A stretch of 27,013 bases of DNA. Source: Cercozoa sp. M6MM. Its lineage: Eukaryota > Endomyxa: Ascetosporea. Under the pieces are notes generated by a model. The model worked only from the letters and a program-made list of their open reading frames with translations. It was not told where the DNA came from and did not search any database. This document shows positions 18,916 to 27,013 of this stretch, piece by piece (within the stretch, counting starts at the first letter, position 1; each line of letters starts with the position of its first letter). The position numbers and the translations under genes are program-made. The stretch lies in the NCBI GenBank assembly GCA_040357565.1, contig JBDODJ010000143.1. One strand, given 5' to 3'.

Positions 18916-21900
18916 GCAGTTGTTGTTGTTGTTGCAGTTGTTGTTGTTGTTGCAGTTGTTGTTGCTGCTGCTGTTGCGTTTCTTCAGCGACCAGTTGCAC
19001 CGAAGTTTCGATCTCTGCACAGGGTCGGAAGGGGGTAAAGGGTGTGTTGTGTGGGGGGTAAACAGAGCAGCGCCACCCTGACACCTGGCCAGCACGTGGC
19101 GCAGCAACGCCGAGTCGACGTCGCTCTGACTGACCCAGAGAGCCAGACGGTGCGCCACGTGCCTCGCCTCACTGCCGCACCCACTGTCGCGCAGACCGCT
19201 CGAACCGTCCAGCAGCTGCGACGCCACCTCCAGGCAGGCCTCTTGCACTACCGGGGGGGGGGGCCCCGCGGGGGGCCGGGGGAGGGGTAAAGTGTACCAG
19301 CTGACAGATACTCGGGCAGACACAGCGAAACGCATGCAACGAACAGCGCCAGTTGCGACTGTTTTCGCGCCGCTCGCATCGCTCGCTGCAATGCACTCTG
19401 CGCAGGGGAGTAGGGTAAGATGGAGTAAGAGGGGTGGGGGGTAAACAGGGGGGGTAAACAGAAGAGTAGAGCACCACGGGCGAGTGACCGAGCACGTGCG
19501 AGAGCAGAGCGGCCGCCACGGCGCGCCACACGTCGCCGCTTTCGGCGAACACTTGCGCGCACACAGCGGCCAAATCTACGGAGGGGGGTAAAGGGTAAGT
19601 AGAGGATAAGTAGAGGCAAGAAGGAAGTAAAGAGAGGGGGGGGTTAAAGTACGAGGAGCCCTGGCGACAACGCGCATCGTGAGCACCCAGGCTTCGTCGG
19701 TCCACTCAGAGACGGTATCGTCGGTATCATCAATATCATCACTGACATCACCGTCACTCAGCACACGCAACCACATGCGACCCAGCGGTGCCAGCACCTT
19801 CATCTCACTGCCGGGGGGTGTAAGTGGGGGTAAGAGGGGTACGGGGGGGGGGGGGGTAGTACCGAACAGCACGTGCAACAGCGGTGGTGTCACTGATGGT
19901 GGTACCAGCGACGGTGACACGTGTGACACTGTCACCACCGACACCGTCACTGGCACGTGCCAGCAGACAGAGATCACTCACGCAGAGTGCGTGCCACGGC
20001 AGTGACCGACCGATCGCCTCGGCACGCGCCGCCGCGAATTCGCCGCGCTGCAGCAGTTTCGCCACGGCGGCCTCCTCGCTATCCGCGCGGACCTCCGCCA
20101 CTGTGTCCAATGTGTCCACCAATGTGTCCGCGCGGACGTCCGCGCTGACGCAGCGCGACAAGAAACGCGCCGCCGCCGACGCGACATTCAAAACGGCGCC
20201 ATCGCGTTCGAAAACGGCGCGCGCGAATTCCGCGAGCGTCGGCGCTGCTTCCGCCACGCCTGGCTCGTTCAACTGCTCGCATCAGGGGGGGGGGCCTAAA
20301 GGGTTTAATGGGTAAAGGTTATGATGGGGGGTAGGAGGTTAATGTGTAAAGGGTATGGTGAGGTAGGGGTAAGGGGTAAAATACGCGGAACGAATCGCCG
20401 CTCGGCACGGCGTAGGTACCGCCTGGGGGGGGGGGGGGGGGTAAATGGGGGTAAGGGGTAAGGGACTCAGATACCGACAGCAAAGCCCGCGCGAGACTCG
20501 GGCGAGAAAACTCCGATTTCGCTCGAGAGGGGCGGTATTTCGTCCTTGTGTTCTGGGGGGGGGGGGGGGTAAAATAACAGGGGAACAGGGGGGTAAAGGA
20601 GAGAGAAACGCGTACGAGAGACCGGCGAAACAAACGGCGATCCTGTTGTTTCAGTACCTGCGCGCGGGGGGGGGGGGGGTAAAGGGGGCAAGGGAGAGGA
20701 AGGTAAAGAGTCGTCCCCCACCGCCAACAGGAGCGAAAAAGGCGTCGAGAGAGTCGTGCTGCTGTTGCCGCACCGACTCAACCCGTTCAACCGGCGGTCC
20801 AGCAGGACTCACTGTCGGCTCAGGCAGGAAGGGTACCGACTCAGTCGGCTCGGATGCAAAGAAGTCCAATCCGACCTTCCGGCGCTCCAGCAGCGGCGAC
20901 GTCACGCACACCGCCGCACTCGGCCCGAACGGTTCCGCCTCGTGCTCGACGTTCCTGTCCGCGCGGAAGCTCTCTCTGCAGGAAGGTGACCACAGTGACC
21001 ACAGCCACCCTTTGCAGATACACACAAAGTACCTGGCCGTGCTGAGACTGCTCTGCCGTTGACGAGTTGAGTTTGCTGCCGCCCCGGGCGAAAACATGGC
21101 GTCGAATTCCGCGCGCTGCTGCAACAAAGCAAATGCCACGCGAAAATCAACACAAAATCACCGCGAGCTGCCACAAAGTGTTTTTACCGTTTCTGCGTCG
21201 GTGGCACAAGCTGCAGCTGCAGCGGCGGCATCGTCGAACGGCGACTCACTGTCGGCGCCCACGGCCGCAACAAAAGAGAAATCACCGCCACTCGAAGTGA
21301 GTGCTGCGAAGGAATCCACAAACGCGTCGTTTCCGGCCACTGCATCTCCCCCGAAAGCTTCGACCTTCGCAAAAGCGTCGTCTTTCGCAAAAGCTTCATC
21401 TTTCGCAAAAGCTTCGTCTTTTGTCAACGCTTCGTCTTGCGCGACGGCGGTGCTTGGTGCTTGGACACTTTGCGGCACTGCTTCGACCGTTTCGGTCGTT
21501 TTTTCGACTCGCTGCGGCGCAAGCGCGCCGATTTCGGCGGCGTCGTTTTCGCGAATTTCGGAATCAGCGCTGAGATCGGCGCCAAAGTCGTCGCCAAAAT
21601 TGATCTCGGTCAGCTTGGCGCCGAAATCGCGCTGTTCCGACGTCGTTTCGGTCGCAGCAGCTTCTGTTTCCTTGGCCGCAGCAGTTTCAGTTTCGATCTC
21701 AACTGAAGCTTCCGAAGCTGCTTGCGTCTCGTGCGTGCGCTGCTTGCTTTCGCTAGTGTAGGAGTCGAGATTGAACTCGGCCTCGAGCGCGCCGAAATCG
21801 GCGTCGAGCTCGGCGCCAAAGTCGGCCAGAAGCGCTTCCGTCGTGGGCGAGACATCCTGCGGCGCCTGCCTGGCCTGCTGCTTTGACGCTGAGGGAGCAC

Positions 21901-22272
21901 CGGCAACGTCGAACTCGCGCATCATTTCGTCGAGATCAATGTCGAATTCGCTAACGTCGACGTCCATCGCGTCCGCTTTCGCCAGCGCATCGTTTTTCGC
22001 AGCAACGTCGCTCTCGGCAGCAGCGTCGCTCTCGGTCGTCTCAGCAACAGGCGTCGCTTCGACTGCGACGGGCGCGTCCAACTCGCCTCCGAAATCGGCA
22101 TCACCAAAATCGAGTTCGAGGTCGAGGTCGTCAAAGTTGAGCGCCTCCTCGCCGTTTTCAAAGTCGCCTGAGACAAAAACAAACGGTTTGAAAACACATC
22201 ACAAAACATTTCGATTTTCGTCATTCCCTCTTGCGTCAAGCAAAACAGCGAGGCTAGCAGTATACCTGGCAT
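18297..22272 (-). CDS. ACE1-type coat scaffold, probably Sec16-like
   Basis: Sec16 organises COPII budding at endoplasmic reticulum exit sites. Thirteen exons give about 1010 residues. A tiny first exon (MP) joins GDFENGEEALNFDDLDLE. An acidic, disordered N-terminus of about 300 residues with Asp-Phe-Gly repeats follows. The central part (about 19080-20290) looks like an ACE1 helical solenoid: GFAVGGTYAVPSG (possible propeller-blade strand), AVAKLLQRGEFAAARAEAIG then PWHAL, an EAWVLTMRVVARAPH segment, LAAVCAQVFAESGDVWRAV and LLSHVLGHSP. These follow the Sec16 order (G..eA..wA....W.hAL, then W...la.i.sn, then aA..cYL.a). The C-terminus holds a long polyQ tract and SFDSLF/SFDDFF motifs, ending in a basic PRKRPPRPRF tail. 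Sec31 shares the fold, but no WD40 repeats precede it. Assignment is by eye. Confidence 0.5.
18760..18985 (-). repeat. Coding CAA repeat (polyglutamine) with assembly gap
   Basis: (TTG)n on the plus strand gives CAA codons on the minus strand, with Leu (CTG) interruptions every 4-8 residues near both ends. It lies in frame in the last exon of the Sec16-like gene between EIETSVQLVAEET and TEEKQQATGAAAMSFDS. Ten N at 18860-18869 hide the true length. Confidence 0.9.
19250..19286. repeat. G/C-run hairpin within an intron
   Basis: About 11 G, then ccccgcgggg and ggccggggg, form a self-complementary GC block directly at the acceptor side of the intron before VQEACLEVASQL in the Sec16-like gene. 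Confidence 0.7.
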
Positions 22273-22491
22273 AGTGCCTGCTCGACAAAGACCCCTAAGA
22301 ACGACGCTTTAGCACCAAAGAGCTGCGATAGTCAAGAAGTTCAAAGCTGGACTGCAGGGAAAATAGAAAAATAAAGGCACACTTTGTGCTCTCTGGTTCA
22401 TGAATAGAAGTCCCACTGCACACTGAGGACGTTTTGTTGTAATAACATTAGTTTAAGCTTGTGGAGACCCAGATTAAGCGACCTCGGAATC
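22273..22491. promoter_or_regulatory. Shared divergent promoter region
   Basis: These 219 bases separate the start codons of the Sec16-like gene (minus) and the phosphoesterase gene (plus). The region is AT-richer than the flanking exons. No motif can be defended. Confidence 0.5.
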
Positions 22492-24135
22492 ATGCGGTCG
22501 TTTCTTTCTCAACTCCGAGGAAGACGGCAGGAAACTGCCGAGAAAGCGGAAGAATCGCGAGTGGTTCCCAACAGTAACGAGGAGTTTGTGTCGTTGCCAA
22601 ACCATCACTGCGATTTCTCGGTGCAACGACGCGTGCTGTCGGAAGATCAGGAGTTGAACCGGTAGTATGCAATGACCCTCTGTCCTACCTATTGATACTT
22701 GTGGGCTGGGACTGCAGCCGAGTGGCAGCGAATGAAGCACTCGTGGCGCGAGCCATGCAGCGAAATACGGTGTCAATGTCGCCGTGCGGCACGGGCAACT
22801 TGCTGAGTGTCAGGCTACAGAAGACACTGCCGATCACGCAGGAGGAGGCCGTGCGGCGCGGCATTCCGACTGACCGTCCTCTGCGCCTTGTCTGTATCCT
22901 GAGTTTCGGCGGAGGGGGGATAAGAGACTAAGATAGATACAAAGGGGAAGGAGTGGAACAAGTGCAGGCATGAGCGACACGCACAGTCGTCTGAAGACGC
23001 CAGAGTTCGCCGAGGTTCTCGAGAATTTCCCGTCCGCCGACATTCTGCTGCATGCGTGTGTTGTGCTTTCACTCCTCTGTCTCTCTCCAGTTTTCTGTAT
23101 CTTTGCCTGATGTGTGTGTATGTGCTTGTGTGTCGCTGTTTGTACTCAGAGGAGACTTTACGAGCACGGGAAAGCTGGCGGAACTGCAGCAGTTCAACGC
23201 CTTCTGCAAGGCGCTCAAGTAGGCTTGTTGATACCACATGCACTCTCTCTGCCTGAGTATACTCTCTCACCTACTGTAGGGATCAAGGCAAGGTGAAGGA
23301 GGTTGTTGTTATTGCCGGAAACCACGACTTGACACTCGATGCACCGCACTACATCGACCGTGCCGGACACCGCTTCCATGTGTGTTGTACCCCCTGTCCG
23401 TTGTGTCCATCATGTGTGTAAAACATCAATGACAGGGACACCAACGGGAGTCGCCAAAAGAGTGCTGGGATGCTCTCACGGTACTCTTAGTATCGTGTGA
23501 TAGCCTAATGACTCATGTGGAGACAGGATGTGACACTGCTGCAAGATGCGTCAATCGAAGTGTACGGACTCAAGATTCACGGCTCGCCCTGGCAGCCCGA
23601 GTTTTACGACTGGTACTGTTGGTTATGCCCACCCTTCCTCCACCCCCTTTTAACCATGTCTGCTCTGCAGGGCCTTCAATCTGCCGCCCAACACGGAGCG
23701 AATCCGCGTGCCTTGGCGAGCCATCCCGGCGGACGCCGACATTGTGCTGACGCATGGACCGGTGCAAGGACTCGGCTCTCTCTGCAAGGGCGGCAATCAC
23801 GCCGGCTGCGAATTGTTGTTGCAGGAACTGGCTGAGCGGTACCTTTGCTCTTTTGTCCTACTTATAGTACGACTGTACAATTGCACCGTACGACTGTACC
23901 AACGGGCAGGGTGCGCCCGCTGCTGCATGTGTGCGGTCACATCCACGAGGACTACGGTGCCTTTGTGCTGCACGACCAGTCGGAGGTTTCCGATGACACA
24001 AACACCAGTGCTGTGAACACGGTCTTCCTCAACGCAAGCACCTGCACATTGCGCTACCGGCCGACGCAGCCGCCCGTGCTGATCGACGTGCACCTCGCCT
24101 TCCTGCCGACCACTGACAGCACGAGTGCTCAGTAG
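22492..24135 (+). CDS. Calcineurin-like metallophosphoesterase, MPPED/UPF0046 family
   Basis: A two-metal phosphodiesterase/phosphatase of the MPPED1/2 (UPF0046) group; the animal members hydrolyse phosphodiester model substrates and cyclic nucleotides weakly. Nine exons give about 370 residues. Metal-binding motifs appear in order after splicing: SDTHSRL (motif I), LLHAGDFT (II), IAGNHDLTLD (III), VLTHGPVQG (IV) and HVCGHIHEDYG (V). Family-specific segments IHGSPWQPEFYDWAFNLP and FLNASTCTLRYRPTQPPVLIDV match the MPPED C-terminus. About 120 N-terminal residues (MRSFLSQLRGRRQ..., basic then polar) precede the catalytic fold and are not recognised. One intron (about 22907-22974) carries the ggggggata tract found elsewhere in introns of minus-strand genes, but here it is G-rich in the sense strand. 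Stop 24133-24135. Confidence 0.92.
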
Positions 24136-24362
24136 ACTGCCTGCGCTGAGAATGCGAGTGAGGCTGAGGCTCATACCAAGCTGTGCTGACGGATCTGCCC
24201 TGATTATATTTATCTGATCGTACGGGTCGGGCGGTTTCGTTCAGTTTTTCTCTCAAAACACAACCGAATTACGAAAAGTTGTTTTGTTTGTCATTCAGCG
24301 TGTGCAACACGTGTACAGCATAAGCGTGTGCTCGCGAAACAGCCAGTTCCTCTAAATTCAGC
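24136..24362 (+). promoter_or_regulatory. Intergenic region, presumed promoter of downstream gene
   Basis: This lies between the phosphoesterase stop and the next plus-strand start at 24363. It is AT-rich with tttgttt and aaaaca runs. No gene is seen. Confidence 0.4.
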
Positions 24363-25298
24363 ATGGAGTCCGACTCAGAGATTGAATCGGTTGAGGTTGT
24401 GCTGTTCGATGGTGATACTATTTTGCTATCGACGATCTATGGAATAAGGTTTCTGCAGTGTAAATTTACCAGAGGTGTCTGTTTGCAGGCACACGCGTGC
24501 CAAACTTGCGCCTCACGCAGACTGAGTTGCGAACGCTGTTCAAAGATACCGTACATCGATTCTCTTCAACTCAAGAGAAGAGGGGAGCAGATAATCACAT
24601 TGACAGTTCCTGGGAAGTGCCTTCGAGAGCGACACAACTGCGCACGAAATCGTCATTCCACGCGAATCAATGTAAAAAGAAAGATATGCACGAAATAAAA
24701 ATGCGTTTCCTGTGCACGTTGCATATCACTATGCAGTTCTGTACTTGGTTCTGTAGGAGCGTTGCGACAGTGCAACGATTCGTCCAAAATCAACGAAACT
24801 TGTTCACTCAGAACGAACGTTTTTCCCTTTCCGAGCGTACTGTTCATTTATCATTCGCTGATTCTTTTGGTTTGATGTCTGGGTATAGTGCACGACATGA
24901 GATATTTGGGAGGTCAGACGAGTCTGTTCGCAGCACCCGGTGTGCACGAGCATCCGGTATAGTTTTTACCTACACTCCCAGCATTTGTTTTCTTATCAAG
25001 AAAATGACTGGACGTAGGATGTGCTTGAGATAGCCGTTAGCATTATCGAGTTCGAACGGGTGTGTTTCGACATACAGTACCGCTCACACAGATGCTAACT
25101 GACTGGAACTGAAAGCAGACGCTGCGCGAATGCACATCCACTGACATAGAGATGATCGACATGTACCTGGTACCTGGCACTGTGTTCACTCTAGAATTTT
25201 CGGCGACTTGTACAGCTCGCGCTCTTGTTTCGCTTCGTCAACGAGATGCTGAACCTGATGCCGCTCGAGGTATGTGTTCGCCCGCGCGCGCGCGCGCG

Positions 25299-25334
<36 letters not shown>

Positions 25335-26082
25335 ACAGTTTAAAGAAGTTGAAAAAGCAAAGAAGTTTCTGTAGGAGCAAACCGCTGCCTTTCAGAGGTT
25401 GTATGAAACGCTGACTGAATTCTCCGAGTGTACTACCTCTCCCCAACTTTATCAATTAGAGTCCTCTACTCCCGCCACCCAGGCTGCCGCAGTCAAGCAG
25501 CAGAGTTAAAGCGACTGAAATACGACGTGTTTTGTCTCGACAACGCTGTGTCACGCTGCTCGGTCAGTCTACAGTACAGTATTGTCACAGCACTGATGTA
25601 CAGACGTACGGTACTACTAGTGTACAGTGTGTGTATTGTTGGTGCAGCTGCTGATGCAGGTGCATGACGTGTGCGAAGACATGCCGAAAATCGTGCTGCC
25701 TGTGTTCGACGGCGCCACGCAGGTCACGCAGCGCGAGATGTCGCCCGTGCGCAGCGTCGATCACAAGAACTGCACGCTGCTCTACGTGTGCAACATGCTG
25801 CGTGTGCCTGTGTGCACCCAGAGTACTGTCTTTTCAGGCGTTGTGTATATCACAGTACGTGTACGCTGCTGTGTCGCTGTAGGTGATAAGAAAGCCACGG
25901 TGCGCATGCTGATACTCGCTTGGAGCACCAGCAGTCCCGAAGACCAGCACTCTGACCAACCTGTGCTGTACTCACAGAGACGCGCACTCTCGCGAGGCAG
26001 CCGTGCGTGCCACGCTTTCTTTCTGCGCCAGCCTGCGGCCTCTCTTGTGGCCGACTGGCTGCCTGTCGACTCGGATTCTTAG
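24363..26082 (+). CDS. Unrecognised helical protein, intron-containing
   Basis: I do not recognise this protein. Exon 1 (24363-24411, MESDSEIESVEVVLFDG) joins TRVPNLRLTQTELRTLFKDTV at 24489. After an apparent 500-base AT-rich intron come TLRECTSTDIEMIDMYL (25119-25169), LALLFRFVNEMLNLMPLE (25216-25269), EQTAAFQRLYETLTEFS, QAAELKRLKYDVFCLDNAVSRCS, LLMQVHDVCEDMPKIVLPVFDG, and a final exon ending LPVDSDS at 26082. The middle is predicted by eye to be helical, possibly coiled coil. There is no signal peptide or membrane segment. The strongest acceptor (CTCTCTCTCTCGTAACAG) opens FKEVEKAKKFL and then meets an in-frame TAG at 25372-25374; the acceptor ending at that TAG avoids it. The exon structure at 24600-25118 is the weakest part: an open frame runs on to 25033. 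Confidence 0.5.
25281..25332. repeat. (GC)n followed by (CT)n tract
   Basis: About ten cg units abut about 14 ct units within an intron of the unrecognised gene. The CT part probably serves as polypyrimidine tract. The alternating cg part could adopt left-handed DNA. Confidence 0.85.
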
Positions 26083-26189
26083 TTTAACGGCGGGGTAGAA
26101 TTATGCGGACGTTAACTTCACGTTCAGCCAGCTACCGGACGTCAGTCACTACCTTCACGCGACGGCGACGGGCAGTTGGCGCACTTAGA
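26083..26189. other. Short convergent intergenic region
   Basis: These 107 bases separate two convergent stop codons. No separate feature is seen. Confidence 0.6.
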
Positions 26190-26961
26190 TCACACCTGGT
26201 CCTGCGGTGAGAGCGACGAAGCCAGGAACTGCGCGCTCCAGCTGCGCAGCTCCTGTAGTCGCGTGTCCACGAGTTCGACCGTCCAAGCTTGCTCTATCGG
26301 GGGGGGGGGTAAATGGGTCAAGGTAGAGGGAAGCTGGGTAATACCACTATCGTCGCCACATTGCTGCAGCCAGGTGGCAGCAGCGCGAACTTGAAGCAGT
26401 CGCTCGCGCAGACGGCAGGCAACGCCCACACGAGACTCTGGCTCTGGGAGGGTAAGGGGTAAAGGGCAGGGACAGAGTAGGGGCAGGGGGAGGGCCCAGG
26501 GATAGGAGGTACGTGTGTAATGCAAGATCTGCGCAGGCGACTGCTCGAGTGCGCGGCCGAGGAGTCCGCGACTGCTGTAGAGCAGTGCCAGTTTCGCCGC
26601 GTTGCGACCGCTGTCGTCGCCGCCGAACGCCTCCTGCCGCTGGCGCGACATCTCACACACCTGCACGGGGGGACGGGTAAAAGGGGTAAAGGGATAAATA
26701 GAGTAAGAACCGTACCGACTTGAACGTGTGCTCGCGTGCCTTCGGGTTTTGGCTAAAGGGGGAGGGTAAAGGTAACATGGGTAAAGGCAGAAAGGACGTA
26801 CAAGAGAATGCGCACGCAAACACGGACCAAAGCGACGTCGTTGGCACTGCAGGGGCGCAGGGGGTAAAGAGGGGGCAAGAGGGTGGGGGTAACTGCACGC
26901 GAGGCTACCTGTACTGCAAGAAATCCTGTTCGAACGGACGTTCGATCCAGCGTTGTTCCGA

Positions 26962-27013
<52 letters not shown>
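26190..27013 (-). CDS. 3'-5' exonuclease, RNase D/EXD1-like (C-terminal part)
   Basis: The gene runs off the right edge, so only its last six exons or so (about 180 residues) are visible. The call rests on EQRWIERPFEQDFLQYSANDVAL at about 26888-26965 (minus strand). This matches the last DEDDy exonuclease motif (W..RPL.....L.YAA.DV..L), including the catalytic Tyr-x3-Asp. RNase D, WRN-exonuclease and EXD1 proteins trim or bind RNA or DNA 3' ends. After it come VRVCVRILFQNPKAREHTFKS, SRQRQEAFGGDDSGRNAAKLALL, and a helical tail ending SSLSPQDQV with stop at 26190-26192. The tail is not an HRDC domain that I can recognise. Exons I-II of the nuclease lie outside the window. Introns carry TTTACCC tracts. 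Confidence 0.6.
26964..27013. repeat. (AC)n microsatellite at window edge
   Basis: About 25 ac units run to the end of the window. On the sense strand of the exonuclease gene this is a (TG)n tract just before an intron acceptor (TGTGCAG). The full length is not seen. Confidence 0.9.

Noticed and set aside
1-27013. Transposons, LTR elements or viral genes
   Set aside because: No transposase, reverse transcriptase, integrase, capsid or envelope motif was seen on either strand, and there are no long terminal repeats.

Overview
The window comes from a nuclear genome of an intron-dense unicellular eukaryote. Coding exons are GC-rich and short, often 30-150 bases. Introns are mostly 45-250 bases and filled with low-complexity sequence: C-rich TTTACCCC tracts, CT, GT, TA and CATA microsatellites. 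Gene bodies are tightly packed and intergenic gaps are about 100-740 bases. I cannot place the lineage. A CHAT plus NB-ARC plus SH2-like combination, an LTV1 homologue, a Ded1/DDX3 helicase and a probable COPII scaffold argue for a free-living protist rather than an animal, plant or yeast. I saw no tRNA, rRNA, CRISPR array, transposase, reverse transcriptase or viral gene. All gene models were spliced by hand from GT-AG boundaries and frame continuity, so single exon edges may be off.

Layout: (1) 4-3456, minus: a lysine-block/acidic-block protein with a fibronectin type III domain and a coiled-coil C-terminus. (2) 3760-8421, minus: the most striking gene, a CHAT caspase-like protease joined to an NB-ARC STAND NTPase and an SH2-like C-terminus. 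(3) 8600-11036, plus: a Ded1/DDX3-type DEAD-box RNA helicase. (4) 11720-15353, minus: LTV1, a 40S ribosomal subunit biogenesis factor. (5) 15644-17555, plus: a secreted M28 zinc aminopeptidase. (6) 18297-22272, minus: a large ACE1-type scaffold, most like Sec16. (7) 22492-24135, plus: an MPPED/UPF0046 metallophosphoesterase. (8) 24363-26082, plus: an unrecognised helical protein with an in-frame TAG in its most natural reading. (9) 26190 to beyond 27013, minus: the C-terminal part of an RNase D/EXD1-like 3'-5' exonuclease.

Three neighbouring pairs are divergent and share 178-290 base promoters: CHAT gene/helicase, LTV1/M28 peptidase and Sec16-like/phosphoesterase. The genes do not form an evident pathway. 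The helicase and LTV1 both serve translation, but that is ordinary housekeeping. The candidate undescribed system is the CHAT-NB-ARC-SH2 protein, which has the layout of an intracellular sensor: an effector protease, a nucleotide switch and a phosphotyrosine-reader-like end. Assembly gaps lie at 591-690, 7111-7120 and 18860-18869, the last two inside simple repeats.
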